Shown here: in pieces, positions 22,802 through 35,260 of the stretch
Layout: each line of letters begins with the position of its first letter
Position numbering within the stretch: position 1 is the first letter of the stretch
DNA from: Eutypella sp. D-1
Lineage: Eukaryota > Ascomycota > Sordariomycetes > Xylariales > Diatrypaceae
Length of the DNA: 64,000 nucleotides
Direction of reading: 5' to 3'
Assembly (NCBI GenBank): GCA_023313575.1
Contig: JAJTTP010000009.1
Span: 744,001 to 808,000 of the forward strand
The notes under the pieces: generated by a model
Told to the model about the DNA's origin: nothing
Seen by the model: only the letters and a program-made list of their open reading frames with translations
Database searches by the model: none
Made by a program: the position numbers and the translations under genes

Positions 22802-25800
22802 TCACTGCCACCGACGATTGCGATGCGCCGACTCGTAGCTTCCCCTTTCGGTGCTGCCGCCGCCTCCCGAGCCCATGCTGCCGCCGCCGCGTGCATCCTC
22901 GAGGCTGCGGCGGGACTGCTGCCGGTTGTTGTTGTTAATCTCCGACATGTCGAAGAGGAGCGGCTCCTCCTCCGTCTCGTCCGTCGGCCCGCCGGGCGCT
23001 CCGTAACCACCACTGGTTCCTCCTCCTCGCGAGTAGCCCCTGCCGTATCGGCCTGCGGACCCGGTGAGGCTCCCGCTTCCCGAGTGGGGAGGCGTCACAC
23101 CTCGGCCGGCACTGCCGCTCCCGTATCGCCTGCCGCCGTACGGTGAGCTCGAATATCCGGAATAGAGGCCACCTGGCGGCCGAGATTCCCGCTCGCCTGA
23201 GGAAGAGACTTGTTGCAGCATGTCTGCTGAGTCCGTCGCCGTGATAGCCGCGGCAGGGCGGAGCCTCGCGGCTTCCTCGTCCTCGTCGGCGGCAAGATTG
23301 CGGCCTAGCAACGTGCTCATACTTGGCGGTTCCCTATCGTCCGCCCCCAGACTGATACTCTGGCGCGTATCCACGTCATCTTCGTCTACCATGGCACGGT
23401 TTTGATGAGCAACCGAACTCGATCGCCTGCCGTGCGGATATGGGCGAGGTGATAGAGGGATATCTATAGCTGTCGTGCCTTCATGAGTGGCGGGCATAGT
23501 GGTCGATGGCTCCTCAGAGAGAGCACCGGCGTTGTTTCGCAATCTAGCGGCTGTCCGCGTGGGCGCCGTATAATCAACGATCGAGTTCTCACTAAGGCGG
23601 GATGGGATGGCCGGCGTGTGCGGTGTATGAGGTGACAGCGGTTTACCGGGAGATGTCGATGTAGACATGGCCGGCACGTTGGCCAACTGTCGACTAGACG
23701 AGCTGGACGAGCGCTGGAGATTCATAGACGAGTTCATCGATTCAGTAAGCGCGTTGTTGGACTCGCGCATAAGGTGAAACTTGGAAAGCTGGGCCGTCGT
23801 CTTCTTAGTCGCCGACTCGCCCTTCTTGGTCGGCTCAAAGCTCTGCAGCGTCTTCTTCGTCTCTAGAGCTTTGAGGAATTCTTGGATGTTGTCATCGTCA
23901 GTCTGGTAAGAACTTGAACTAGCTACACCGCCCGCCTCGGTGAGTAGTCCAGAACCCGGCTGCACGGCGGATGATGAGAGACTCTGCTTCCCACTGCTGT
24001 TCTGGTCGTCATCCATACCCTTGCTGGTACCGCCATACGAGGGTCGGTTGCGCCGGTGCGTGAAGCTACTACTGAACCTGTTGGCAGCAGTAGGCCTAGG
24101 CGAACTGGCAACGGGGGTTTCAGTGGGGGGCGGTCCGCCTCGTAACGAGGCGGGCATGCCAGCTGTCAATGAGGAGCGATTTCTCGCGTGGGTCAAGATG
24201 CTGGGACCTGAACTCCGACTGGGGGATGGTGGCACGTCGGTATCTAGCGTCCGAGGTCCCGGTGACCCGGACAACGACCCATGTTTAAAAGGCGAAGACT
24301 GGAAGGAGACTGATGGCCGTCTGCTGGTCCCGTCAGCGGCCCTAAATGTTGGCCGTCCGGCAGGGCCAATTGGTACGGAATGCGGTGGCGCCTCAACACT
24401 CGCCGGGGTGGATCCCGGGGGCGAGCTAGCATCCGAACCCGGAGCTCTAACGGCTCTCAAAGCAGAAATAGGGCTTGTCCCAAAGGGGCCTTCACCATGA
24501 AACGTAGACAGACTCCCATAACGCTGTTGGTTGTCTGTGATATCGGTCTCATGTCTGTGGTACGGTAAAGACCCTACCTCCGTTCCAGAATAGTCATGGC
24601 GCCCGTGGCCTCGATGTGGCAGCGAAGGTTTGAACATGTCATCTGATATAGCAATCCCAATGCGCGAGCTAAGCAAGGATTCCGTCTCCACCACTTGGAA
24701 ATTGCAATTGTTTCGAAACGAAACGGAAATATAGAAACGGCCCACGGGAACTTCAAGGTCGCCGAACATATAATCGGTAGAAACATCGCCCCTCCCGTCG
24801 TATAGTGGTGTCCTCAAAGGGTCAAACCCACGAAGTAGGGCATCATTTGGAACAATGCGGCACTGCACTTGTAGGGCGGGATGAACAGTCTTCGTTTTGG
24901 ACTTCCTAGCGAGTCTCCAGGCCGGCAATATGCCAGTTGTGGTGTAGATGGATCTGACGAGGACGATGGCCTTCTTGTATACCGTCGGAAGAAGGCCTCC
25001 GAAGTCTTCTGGGTCATCCGGCGGCGCCCCCTTGAGCTCGACCTTCCATCGCTCCAACACAACATGTCCGTTGGATTTTGACGAGCGGCCAGCGCTGCTA
25101 TCACTGAAATGGTCGGAGAAATTCATCGCTTCGAGGACGTCCCAACGCTTTCCATTTTCATCCGTAGTTACCAAACTTTGGCCGTGGCTCAATCGGGAGG
25201 TATCTAGGTAAGTTTCTATGACGAGAGGCGGAGGCCGATTGTCGAAGGCGCCGCAATGCTTCCATACTCGGGTTTCGTCTCGAAAGTCGTCGATATCGGC
25301 CGTGTCGAGTTGGAACTATTATAATTAGTTAGTTAGCAAGAGAATGAGATAATCTTCCGCTATTTAGTACTAAGCGGCTGGACTATTCGAACTTACCCAT
25401 CTACTTATCTTCTTCTCCGGGGCGGCTTTACCCACGAGGGTAGGGGTTACGTGCATACGCTCTTGTAAGATCAAGGTGCTGGCTTTCGCATAGACGTTCT
25501 AGAGATATGACAGTTAGATTCTGACCAGTGATGGGCGGGATATTCATTCATCCACAGTAGCGACCATAGCAGAACCATGTCAGGAACCAAGAGGTATGGA
25601 CAGACAGACACACCTGTATTATCTGGTCTAGCTTCCTGATGGAATCCTTGGTCGGGCCCCCTCCATCTTGACGGGGCCCGGCGACACCTCTGGTAGGTAT
25701 AGTCCCATCTCTAGTGCTTGCTCTCGAAGACGGCCTCGAGTGGCCACCAGGACTACCGGGGTCCCTTTGGTTGTTTGTTCTGCTGGGATTTGTTTGTGGC

Positions 25801-25850
25801 GAAGTAGCGGGGGACGAGGATTGAGGCGGGGCGCGGGGTGTTTGGTGCAT
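22802..25850 (-). CDS. ATG13: Autophagy initiation protein Atg13
   Basis: Three exons (minus order): 25850-25614, 25498-25397, 25315-22802; 950 aa. Atg13 is the regulatory subunit of the Atg1 kinase complex and a target of TORC1, acting at the phagophore assembly site. The 34-codon middle exon joins KLDQIIQ to NVYAKASTLILQERM and, through KKISRW, to FQLDTADIDDFRDE, which are core HORMA-domain positions (about 70-320). YMFGDLEVPVGRFYISVSFRNN and SRIGIAISDDMFKP lie at the end of the HORMA fold. The remaining two thirds is disordered and Ser/Pro-rich and contains the conserved RPSVSFQ..PFKHGSLSGSP segment used for Atg1/Atg17 contacts in relatives. The N-terminal 60 residues (MHQTPRAPPQSSSPATSP, TNNQRDPG) resemble those of other Sordariomycete Atg13 proteins. 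Start and splice phases are all consistent. Confidence 0.95.
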
Positions 25851-28800
25851 CTTCGAGTTTTATGAGGGGGCGATGGCGATGGTGATGGCGGTTGCGATGG
25901 CAATGATGATAATGATGGCGTTGATATTTACCCCTTCCCCTTTATTGATAACGTCGGGCCGATAGTAAACGAGTCGGCGCTTAATATTTATAATAAGGGG
26001 GGGAAGGTAGCCGCCGTCCCTCGAAGGTGAAGGTGAAGGTAGCCAGTATAAACCCTTAACCCCGTCGGTACCTAGATGACGAGGATATCGAAACGGGGAA
26101 AATCAACCGAAGCACCCATTGTTCGTACAATTTTTGTAGTAAATATAGTTGATATTAGGTTAATAAGGTTAGAGAGGTTAGATATAGAGGGTAGGAAATG
26201 GGGAATGGAGAGAATGGAGAATGGATGATGACTCTTTCGGCGATGGTTGCCTTAAGAGAAAATGGCTAGGGATTGCCAGGCAAGGCGGAGGCAGATGAGG
26301 TGAGGAAGAAGTTGAAAAAAGTCAAGAGGTCCAAATGTTTAAGGCAACAAAAAAAAACATGTCCAGGGGACAGCCTGGAAACAGTAGTTAGTGACAGCAA
26401 TAGCAATGGACATGCAGATAAGTAAGTAAGTAGTAGATTGGTAGAAATCCAGAAGTATGGACAGCAATGGTTGCAGGTGTGGTGGATTCTGTACATACCT
26501 ACATGCCTAGTAGTAGTAGGTAGAGAGAGGCATACAGAGGTGGAAACCCACTCTTTTTACTGGACGACGGAAGTCTGCAGGTGTTGTGAGCTAAGCTGCA
26601 ACTTGCATCATTTAGTCGCATGTGTACCTGCCTATGTACCTTGCCTACATATATGTACATACGCCGCCTACCACCTCAACCACATTCCTATAGTACCATT
26701 TATGTATATCATGGCATGAATATAGGAATCCGTAGGGCGGCTATAAGTATTTATACCAGGAGGGCCAGGTATACCTATCATACCCGGCCCAGTTGTCAGT
26801 CAGGTGAAATGATAACCACCTGGGTAGAAATCTGAAATGCACAACGGCCCTCGGGGGGCTATGCATATATCCTATACACGTACGTGCGTCTAATAGGCAA
26901 TCTGGCAATGGACTGCATATCCCCTATCTATCTTCCCAGCCGATCGCTCGATTTTCAAGAGATTGCCTAATTATTCTGGAGTTGAAGACGGGACCTCGGG
27001 ATGGAGTACCCGGATATATACCTGCCTACATGTACATATCCCAGTATCGAAAGTTTCAAGATTGAAATCAATGGTCAAGTTGGCTTCGTTGGATGAATGG
27101 AATACATTAGTTAATCCAAATTCAGACAATGGAACGGGCAGTGATTTTCTCTCTTCTTCCTTAGAAGTCCTAACGGGGTTTCCGGCTTGTGAATCACTTT
27201 CGTCACTTCAATCCAATCCATGCGGATGACGGATGTCAGTTGGAGGGACCTCGTGATCTTCTGGCTTAGGAGTCTACTACATACCTAATTATTACTCACT
27301 CTCACGGTACTTACCTGACTATGTAGATACCTAGAGAGGTATAGTAGTCTAGTCGTCTGTTCAGGTGCATGTGTTCAGGTGTTCAGGTGCTGTTGTCGCT
27401 TACCGGTAGAGGGAACCCGGACTCAGATGAACTTCGGGGGGTTACATATAAAGTACCTCGGTACCTAACTATCAATCAAGGATTCGTCCGTTATCGCTCT
27501 AGTTCAAACTCTATTCAGATGCCAAGCTCTTACAGGTTATCTCGTCAGCTACTTACTTACCCATGATTTGGAACTTGGAAAGCTTTTAACTTCCAGGTTG
27601 CCTCTTGCTTGTGACAGTCCGGGCCCCGATAAAACCTCTCATAGTCAATCGATATATACCTAGGTAGATAAAGAGGCGGGAATGACTAGGCCTGTTACGA
27701 TAAAAGGGCGTCATCAAGGCCAAGACTGACTATGACGACGGATACGCTTGATCATCCCCCCTTTTCTATGTAGATAGATATCTTTCTACCCTCCCTCTTT
27801 TGGGATCCGATTTCAATCGGGTCACAGCATAACAATGCCACAGCAATACCTACCGAAGGTACCTATAGGTAACCCAGGTGCCCTTCCGGGGTCCCTATAT
27901 CGTAACACCGCGTACTTCCATAGGTACTTACTTACGGTACCCATTTACCCATTTAGCTCCGGTGTGGGGCCGTCCCGTACCCCAGATTTAACTTATAAAC
28001 GTACTACGTACTTATTACCTAACTCAGTTCCCTGGCTTCTTTTCATACCTACCAGTTTAATCCTACTCGGCTAGTTACAATAGGGGCATATATCTATCTA
28101 TATATAGTCAGTAACCAGTGCTTAATAAATAACATGGGTAATAATAGCCCCCTTGATATCGATATTACCAACAAGAGACCAAGGAGCCGTAGTATCATCA
28201 TTGACCCCGTCATGACTTGTTCTGTCTCCAGACTCCATGCACATTCTCTGTTGCGCAAGTGAAATGGACCACACGAAGACAGATCCGGGGTGCTACTCAG
28301 TGGATACCTTGGTCGCTAGTGAACACCCGACGATGAACATGCTTATCCCGTTAAAAAACTCCCATTCTGATCATCGTAACTAGGGAGCGCGGGCTTTCGT
28401 CCTTCGTTGCTAGGCGCGAGCAACGTCCTTATGTCTCAGTGTACGGTTTCACGCGACTTCATGCAATCACTTGCGGATGAGCACCCGGCTGCGGCACACA
28501 CAGAAACAGACGGTATGAGCTTTTTTTTTTTTTTTTTGACCGGCGCTGTCTAAAACCCGGCCAGCTATCTATCTGTTCCGATGTTGAGGTCGTTGAGAGA
28601 CATTATCCTAGTAAATTACGTTTCGAGCAAGACACGGAGACTTAAGTTCTCACGGCATCCCCGTTGGTCAAATCCACATCCACCGAGCACGGTAGCTGTC
28701 TGTCCCCCTTAGTTTCACGTCTTCACCGTTGTTACTGCTGGTCGGCATTCCGCTTGCCTGCAATTTACGGACGGACCGGTCTGCGTCGTCCCGGCAGAGG

Positions 28801-30324
28801 CGGTCAGTGAACTCCCGATCGGCCTGTCCTGTTCAAGGAACTATCGGGACGCCCGTGACGGCGTTGATGCGCACACCTCATAGACGGACTCCTCATCGTC
28901 TGCCAGCCGTGCTCGCCGGTGTGATTATAATCTCGTCCCGAGTCGTTAGATCACACCCAACGTACGCGAGCTCTCGCATCCAATCGTTGACTCCACGAAG
29001 CCCTCTCACCCTTCGGTTCCGGGACCATCGGTCGGCCGATTCGGGAAAAACCATCGTAGGATAAGGTTTTCGACAGCCGGAGGTGACGATCCACAGCCTC
29101 GCTAGAAAACGCCGTGTCCAGGGCCAACACAAAAAAAAAACAGTTCCTAATCGAGCTGGAGTGAGACCGGTCGGGTCTACGAGCGGGACCGGTGACGAGT
29201 ACTACTGTGCGTGCGTCGTTGACAAGCCTGGCACCGGGGCGGTGTTACGTCGGACGGTGAGCTTTGTGGGATGCTATATGAGACAGGGTCAACACATGGT
29301 GTGATCTGCCATTTTTGTCTGGCGTTGAGGTTATACTGACTACGCAGGTAAAGGGCTATACTTCGCTATATAAATTATATGGCTGAGTGATATTGGCGGC
29401 GATGTTATGTAGTTGAATATGAGAATGTTAGATTGCTAAGTCGTTGTTTACTACAAAAGCTCAACTAACGTTAGGCCAAAAACCACCTTCCTGTGGCGTT
29501 TCATGTGTACATGTTATATGGGGTTCCTTCTCCTATCACTACATTCCTAGTCACATTCAACCTTTGTCCCGAATACTCGCACTCGTCTCCCCTCGGCTTC
29601 TGATCGATTAAGCCCTTAAATCAACCCACTCACTATGGCTTTCAATGACCTTAGGCAGGCCGACTTTAACTATCCTTTCCCCGGAACGGGCACTATAATC
29701 CGGAGCCGAGGCCATTCCACCCAACAGTGGAACCCCGATTAACTAACTATAACTATCCATCTTCAGGAGTACGCCCGCGGCCTATCGGGACTGTATAACC
29801 CTAACCCTAACCCTAGTCTCATGGCCGCCACGGAGTCCCGTGTTGCATGTGTTTGCGGACCGTGACAAATCGTGGCTCCCGGCCGGCTTTTCTGCCGCTG
29901 GTAACCTTAGCCCCATTATGTGCGGCTCCGGCTTCTCGCTCTCCACCTGCCGCATATATTCGGCCTCGTCTGGCGCAACACTGGTTCTCGCCGTGCCTGG
30001 CCCCGTTCTGCTGTGGTCAAAAGCCTATAGGCTCCGCTAGTGGAGTTGGGTTAGGCTCGATTAATTTTGAGCCATGACATCTTGCAAGAAAAGGCAGGAC
30101 CGGTGGAGCACGTATGGCTATGGAAGAAGGCCGGCTGGTATGCCTGCCGGGTTTATAGAGGCGATTCACATCCATCTTTCAAACCATCAAATGCACAATA
30201 CAGAAACTCGTCCACTGAATTATACTATTAAGCATCCTGGAATGTTCGGTCACTTGCAAGACATTAACCAGGCGATATAATAGTATCCGTTCTAACTATT
30301 AGCCAACTTCCTAACTGCTACGGC
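25851..30324. other. Gene-poor spacer with interstitial telomere repeat
   Basis: About 4.5 kb upstream of Atg13. It contains dense TAGGTA/TACCTA motifs, a T-run at 28521-28537, a 7-bp-stem hairpin near 28408 (CGTTGCT..AGCAACG), and a short block at 29620-30060 with different texture that includes TAACCC repeats. No open frame here resembles a known protein. Confidence 0.5.
29796..29815. repeat. Interstitial telomere-type repeat (TAACCC)3
   Basis: Three tandem TAACCC units followed by TA. This is the complement of TTAGGG, the telomere repeat of most filamentous ascomycetes. It lies well inside a chromosome arm as judged by flanking housekeeping genes. Confidence 0.85.
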
Positions 30325-31977
30325 CTAAGTCTGATAATCCTCTTCAAGGAGGTAAGGCTTCCTTTCCTTCAGATCCAGGAGCATCTCCCCGAACAGCCCG
30401 TTTGCCCAGGAGAACCAGTGGCGAGTCCAATCGGACTGGTTGAAGGTATTGATAGACTCGTGAATCAGGCCCAGCCCATCGGTCGTTGATACGATAGTCT
30501 TCAAGCCCTGGCTGATCTCGCTATCGTCATCGGAGGTCAGGAGGCTCACGATGATGGACATCGGCCACGCCTGACCGGGACCCTGGTGAGGGCCGCCGAT
30601 GCTGCGGAGGAGTTGTCAGGAACGTCGTCATTTAACTTTATTCGAGGACAGTGGGGAGTGAAACCTACCCGCTAAAGACCGGACCCCAGTTATAATAGGG
30701 GTTCCACTTCGAGAGCACGAACTTCCTGGTGTTCTGGTAGACGGTGTCGGAGACGTTGAGGAAGTGCAGGATAGGTGCGCTCAGGAGACTGGGGACGTTG
30801 GCGTCGTCCATCAGGACACTCGAACCGTAGCCGTCGACCTCGAAGGCGTACATCTCGCCGAACTCGGCGTGCTGGACCTTACCGTGCGTGTCGACGGCGT
30901 CGCGCACGCTAGACGCGAACTCGCCCATCCGCAGCGCGAGGTCCTCGTCGATGTTCTCCATGATCTCGGCGGTCTTGCCCAGGTACGAAGAGAATTGCAT
31001 GTTGGGCGGGATGAACAGTTGGAAGATGGTCGAGTCGTCTGATGGCCTGAATGCGCTGCGCACCAGCCCCGTGCCGCCCCTGATCGGAGAGCCATCCCCT
31101 TTGTTCAGGAGAGTCTCAGCCGCGCTCTTGGTTTCCCGCTGGAACGTGTAGGGCAACTTGTTGATGGACCCATCTTCAGCGTAAGTCCCAATGAGCAGCC
31201 CTTCCGCCACGTCGAGGATCGTCTTCACGGCTTCGGCCCAATGGAACTTGCCGAAGAACTCCGCGTCCTTGGTCTTGTCGTAGTAATCAAATGACAGCTG
31301 CAGGAAGGCCGAAATGGAGTCTAGTTCATACTTGCATTCGAACACGAAGGCCGTGTCGTACGGGGGCTCGACAATGTCGGTTTCTGCGTAATCATTCTTT
31401 TCCGGCGGTAGACCAGACTCCGCGGGGGCTTGGAAAGCGTTGCAGTACGGGTTCTTGATTATATAGCGAGCCTGCAGATTGATCGCACCACGGTAGAGCG
31501 AAGCCAGAGAGTCCGTAGACTCGTTGGCGGAAAGCAGGGATTTATAGCTCCGTAGCTGGTTAGCGCTATCCCGGAGCCACATGGCTATGATGTCCCCAGT
31601 CGTGATGAAGGTAAGCTGCCCATAGTTAGCCCAACATGTATAGACAGGCAATATGCGTGTGGTCCCACCTCCTCATCTTCATTGTCGGCAGCGAAACCCC
31701 TCCACGAGATGGTGGTGTCCAGGGTATTGGGGAAAGCGTTCTCAAACAGACGAAATAGGTCTTGGTCCTTGACAATCCCCTTCATCTCCTTGATGGCCGT
31801 CTCTGCCTCTGGAAGTATGAACTTTCTGCACGATTCCTCTGGTCTCTGATATGACAGATTGTATTTGCCTCCAGAGAAAGGCGCGTGTTTCTGCTGAGCA
31901 TACTCGCCGTAGTCGGGACATTCGGCGAAAGCCGTGTTGGCCAACCCGGAGGCGAGAAGCAACTGACCGAGACGCAT
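30325..31977 (-). CDS. GH125 exo-alpha-1,6-mannosidase family protein, secreted
   Basis: Three exons (minus order): 31977-31669, 31615-30669, 30601-30325; 510 aa. The first ATG is at 31977; the frame continues three codons further only to a GTG. MRLGQLLLASGLANTAFA is a signal peptide, cleaved before ECPDYGEY. GH125 (PF06824) motifs: ESCRKF, ISWRGF, then across the 53-nt intron LTFITTGDI.AMWLRDSANQ, YNWGP, GGPHQGPGQAWPMSII and FSWANGLFGEML. Characterised bacterial GH125 enzymes are exo-acting alpha-1,6-mannosidases, so removal of mannose from alpha-1,6-mannan or N-glycans is the expected activity. Donor of intron 1 is GTGGGA, weaker than its neighbours, but the join restores the family sequence exactly. 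Divergent from the GH92 gene 3.3 kb to the right. Confidence 0.92.
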
Positions 31978-34900
31978 AGTGTTCACCTTCGATTTCTACA
32001 ATACCTTATGCCAGAGGGGTCATCGGTAAGCGGTCAAAGTCCAGGCCTGTGAGATCGGTGGTTCTCAGCTGCGGAAATATATAGAAATCCTCCCCCATGA
32101 GGGGAAGATGTAACGTTCATTTGAATGCACGGCGGCCCTTCTATATTCCATGGATTCGGAGATCACCGGCACAGGCACTCGCATAACGGCCGAGGACATC
32201 TGCTGAACCTTGGAGGCCCGGGGGACGGATAATGCCCACCATTCGTCTAGGGTCAGATAGAAATTGCCTTGGGGAATGACCCGAAAGCCACAACATCCCC
32301 GCAGGCCATGGATCCATCGCTCACAAGCATGCGGGGAAGTAGCTGTAGCGAAGCAAAGCATCCATGGATGCTTCTACATCTTATAGCAGTCAGCTGACCT
32401 CGGGAAGTAGCCCTGGAGTAGCGCATGCACACCGCAAAAAACAGCTGTAGTCGGGGCATTATAGCTTGTTCGTCTTGGACTTAATGCGACTTCCTTGTCC
32501 CGGGCAGCCGGGTTAGCCTGGCGGTTTGTTATATTCCTACTGCTACAACGGGGGGTACAACGGGTGTTACCATGCCTAAAAGTTGAACTGCCAAGTTCTT
32601 GAACCTGAACATGTGCCCTGACAAGCCTGATGGTACCTTCCACAGCTTCCTGAAGAGGATGTTGATCGGCATTCCCCGCATTACTTCTCCAATGTGGAGG
32701 TGCTTGTATGCTTGGGCAAAATCGACGAGGTAGAGCTCTTGGATGAAATGAACCGAGGCAGGGGCAAATAAAATCAGAGAACGAACTCAGCGTGTAAATG
32801 CACATATAGTTTATTCGGACTGACAGCATGACAATATGCGTCATAAGTGGTAGGTAGACGATTATGAGACTATGTGGGCTAGAAGGGCTAATAAATATCC
32901 TGACTAAGTTTCTTCACGTTGCATCTATGAAGGGGCACAAAATCATGTTCCGTTACTAGGCATAATTAGTTTTAAATCTTCTAGCAATACACCCGTCACT
33001 GGGCATTGGACTTTCTTAGCGGATAATTCCATGGCGTGAATGATAATCTAGGTGACGGCTCACCGCAATGTTGCCACTAACTTCGCCAAACGAATGGTGT
33101 TGAAGAAGACTGTCCTATTCCAGGCCATTTCATGTTAAGCCTCTTACCTGAAGCCCCGCGCCCCTCAACGCACTTATGGTACTGTATGTCTCGGTGGTAG
33201 GATATCCACGGGTAATATTGAGTATACTGCATCATGAATACCTCAGCCATCTCATTCATTTCATATCTTCTGTTTTCCTGGCCAGAGTCTCTTATACATC
33301 TTTTTTATATGTATATGAACCGTCAAGGCGGTAAAACAGCATGCGATCTAAGACACAACCACACTCGAATCGGCGGGACGTTAAGGTTCACCCGGGGAGA
33401 CCAGGAAACGTCGCCGACGAGGTCGACTATGCTCCCCATCCGGAGAGGTCGAGCCCTATATTCTCGTCGCGAAAGGAAATCCAACGGAGTATCGTAAATC
33501 TCTATTTCGGGTGTGCTTAAAGAAGGACATGGTGTATGCAGAGCCAGCCGTCTACTACGACCCGCTCAGATACCGCGACACCGCGTTCCAATTCGCTATA
33601 AGTGGAGGGCGCTGACAGCCATGTTAATATCACCATAGGAAAAAAATCGTCAATCAATGAAACAGCATCCCGAAGCTGTTCGTAGGTCACAGACCCCAGC
33701 GACGGAGGTGGCGCCGTCGAAGCGCGAGCTCGTGTGGAAGCAGAGACAGAGATACACATTCGCAGACATCGACGTGATGAGGGGTACGGACAGCCTCATC
33801 TCGTCAAGACTCCACGGCCGAGAACCACACGAGAAGGTGGCCTACTACAAGGAAATATGGAACGAGGAAGACCTATTCACTCAAAGGACGCGGTTTCATA
33901 TTGAAGAGGCTGGACAGATAGGTTAAGATCTCCTGGCCTATAGAACGAGTATATTGGGTGGGTTTGACGTTAACGAAATGATCTGCATAGGGGTAGGCTG
34001 ATACATATCACGAATCCGCCGGAATCTCTATGATGTCGGTAGTAGTTAGATCTCCGGAACGATATTCCAGGCTTTAGAGAGATCATGAAAATGTAAGGGG
34101 ATGATGATAGTTCGGGGGAGAAAAAGTCTCCGCAAACTCGAAGTAGAGGCCCACAACGTAGATACTATTATTCCACGATCCTATTTTATAGTGCTTGGCA
34201 GTCCCCAAGACCGTATAAAAACCTTTTACTAACACCTGACTAGCCCTCTATTTAACAACTAATTAAAGCCCCAAAGAAATTCCGGGGGTTGTAGGTGGTG
34301 TCCTTCCTGTATAAATTACTAATTATACACGGCGCGGCAGTAGATTTCGTATGATATAAATCCTCTTACGCTCATCTCCCGTCGACCGCTCAAATCCCAC
34401 GCGATATTATCCAACTGAGGGACCAGCCACTCCTGTCAAGGACAGAGAACGAATAATACTTGGTTTAGTGAGACTAACGGCTCCGGAGAGACCCTTGCCA
34501 TTCGTAGCGGCTGCAGGTGTCCTTTTCAGCCGGGATCCAGACCGTCCGCCAAGATACCGGTAGACCGTATTGAGCACCTCGAAGTGTGCGCCTCCGAGCG
34601 TGGTAACAACGCGCGCCTCCGCTGAATGGAACCCCGCGCCCTCTCAATTCTTACTCGACAGGGGTTTTGAATAGAAAGAAAAAAAGAGGTGCAGAAGGCA
34701 CTGACTGCCGGCGGGCGGGCGGTTGGTCGCTCGGTCGGTGGGCCGGCTATTGAGAAGGCTGCTGCTGACGCTCCGCTCCTGCTGTTGCTCCTGCTTGGTT
34801 TGAATTTTCGCTTTCTTGGATGATGGAAGGTTCAGGGCCACCATGTCATCATCAGCGAGGAAAAAAGACAGATCCTTATGTCGCCGGTCGTGGTGGTCTA

Positions 34901-35260
34901 CCCCCGGAAATCCTATTGTGCTACGTATTGGCGCACCTGGCGATTTCCTACAGCACCGAGCGCATCTCTGAAATTTGTATGTAAGCAAAGAAAAAGTGCG
35001 AAGACACGTACACCCAATCCTTTTTTTTTCCGTCTCTTCACCACCGTCTTCTTTTTTTGAATTTGTGTTTACAAGTAGAGTCGCTCTTGTGCGTCGTGGC
35101 TTTTACAGACTTTTGGAATTCGCCGAATAAGAAAAAGGACCATCGCTGTGAGTCCCTATCATCGGGGGCGCATACCGGGAGCCGCGCTGAACCATGCCCT
35201 GTACCTGTTGAAGACAGTGCACCCGAGAACTCTCTGTGGGCGAAGACCAAGACCGCCGTA
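31978..35260. other. Divergent spacer between GH125 and GH92 genes
   Basis: About 3.3 kb that must carry both promoters. At 33323-33926 there are successive plus-strand open frames of protein-like composition, described separately. Elsewhere I see only short unsupported frames. Confidence 0.5.
33340..33926 (+). pseudogene. Possible gene remnant, unidentified
   Basis: Three plus-strand open segments follow one another: an ATG at about 33340 opening 59 codons (ending NLYFGCA before a TAA at about 33517), a segment near 33525-33617 (VYYDPLRYRD, ending at TGA), and an ATG at 33657 opening 89 codons (RYTFADIDVMRG, ending at 33926). Their composition is balanced and unlike the spacer's simple sequence, but I recognise no family and no convincing splice join between them. 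It could be a small real gene with unresolved introns, a decayed gene, or chance. Confidence 0.25.

Noticed and set aside
28521..28537. T-run as a Pol III terminator
   Set aside because: No recognisable Pol III gene or internal promoter lies upstream; other homopolymer runs are common in the spacers.
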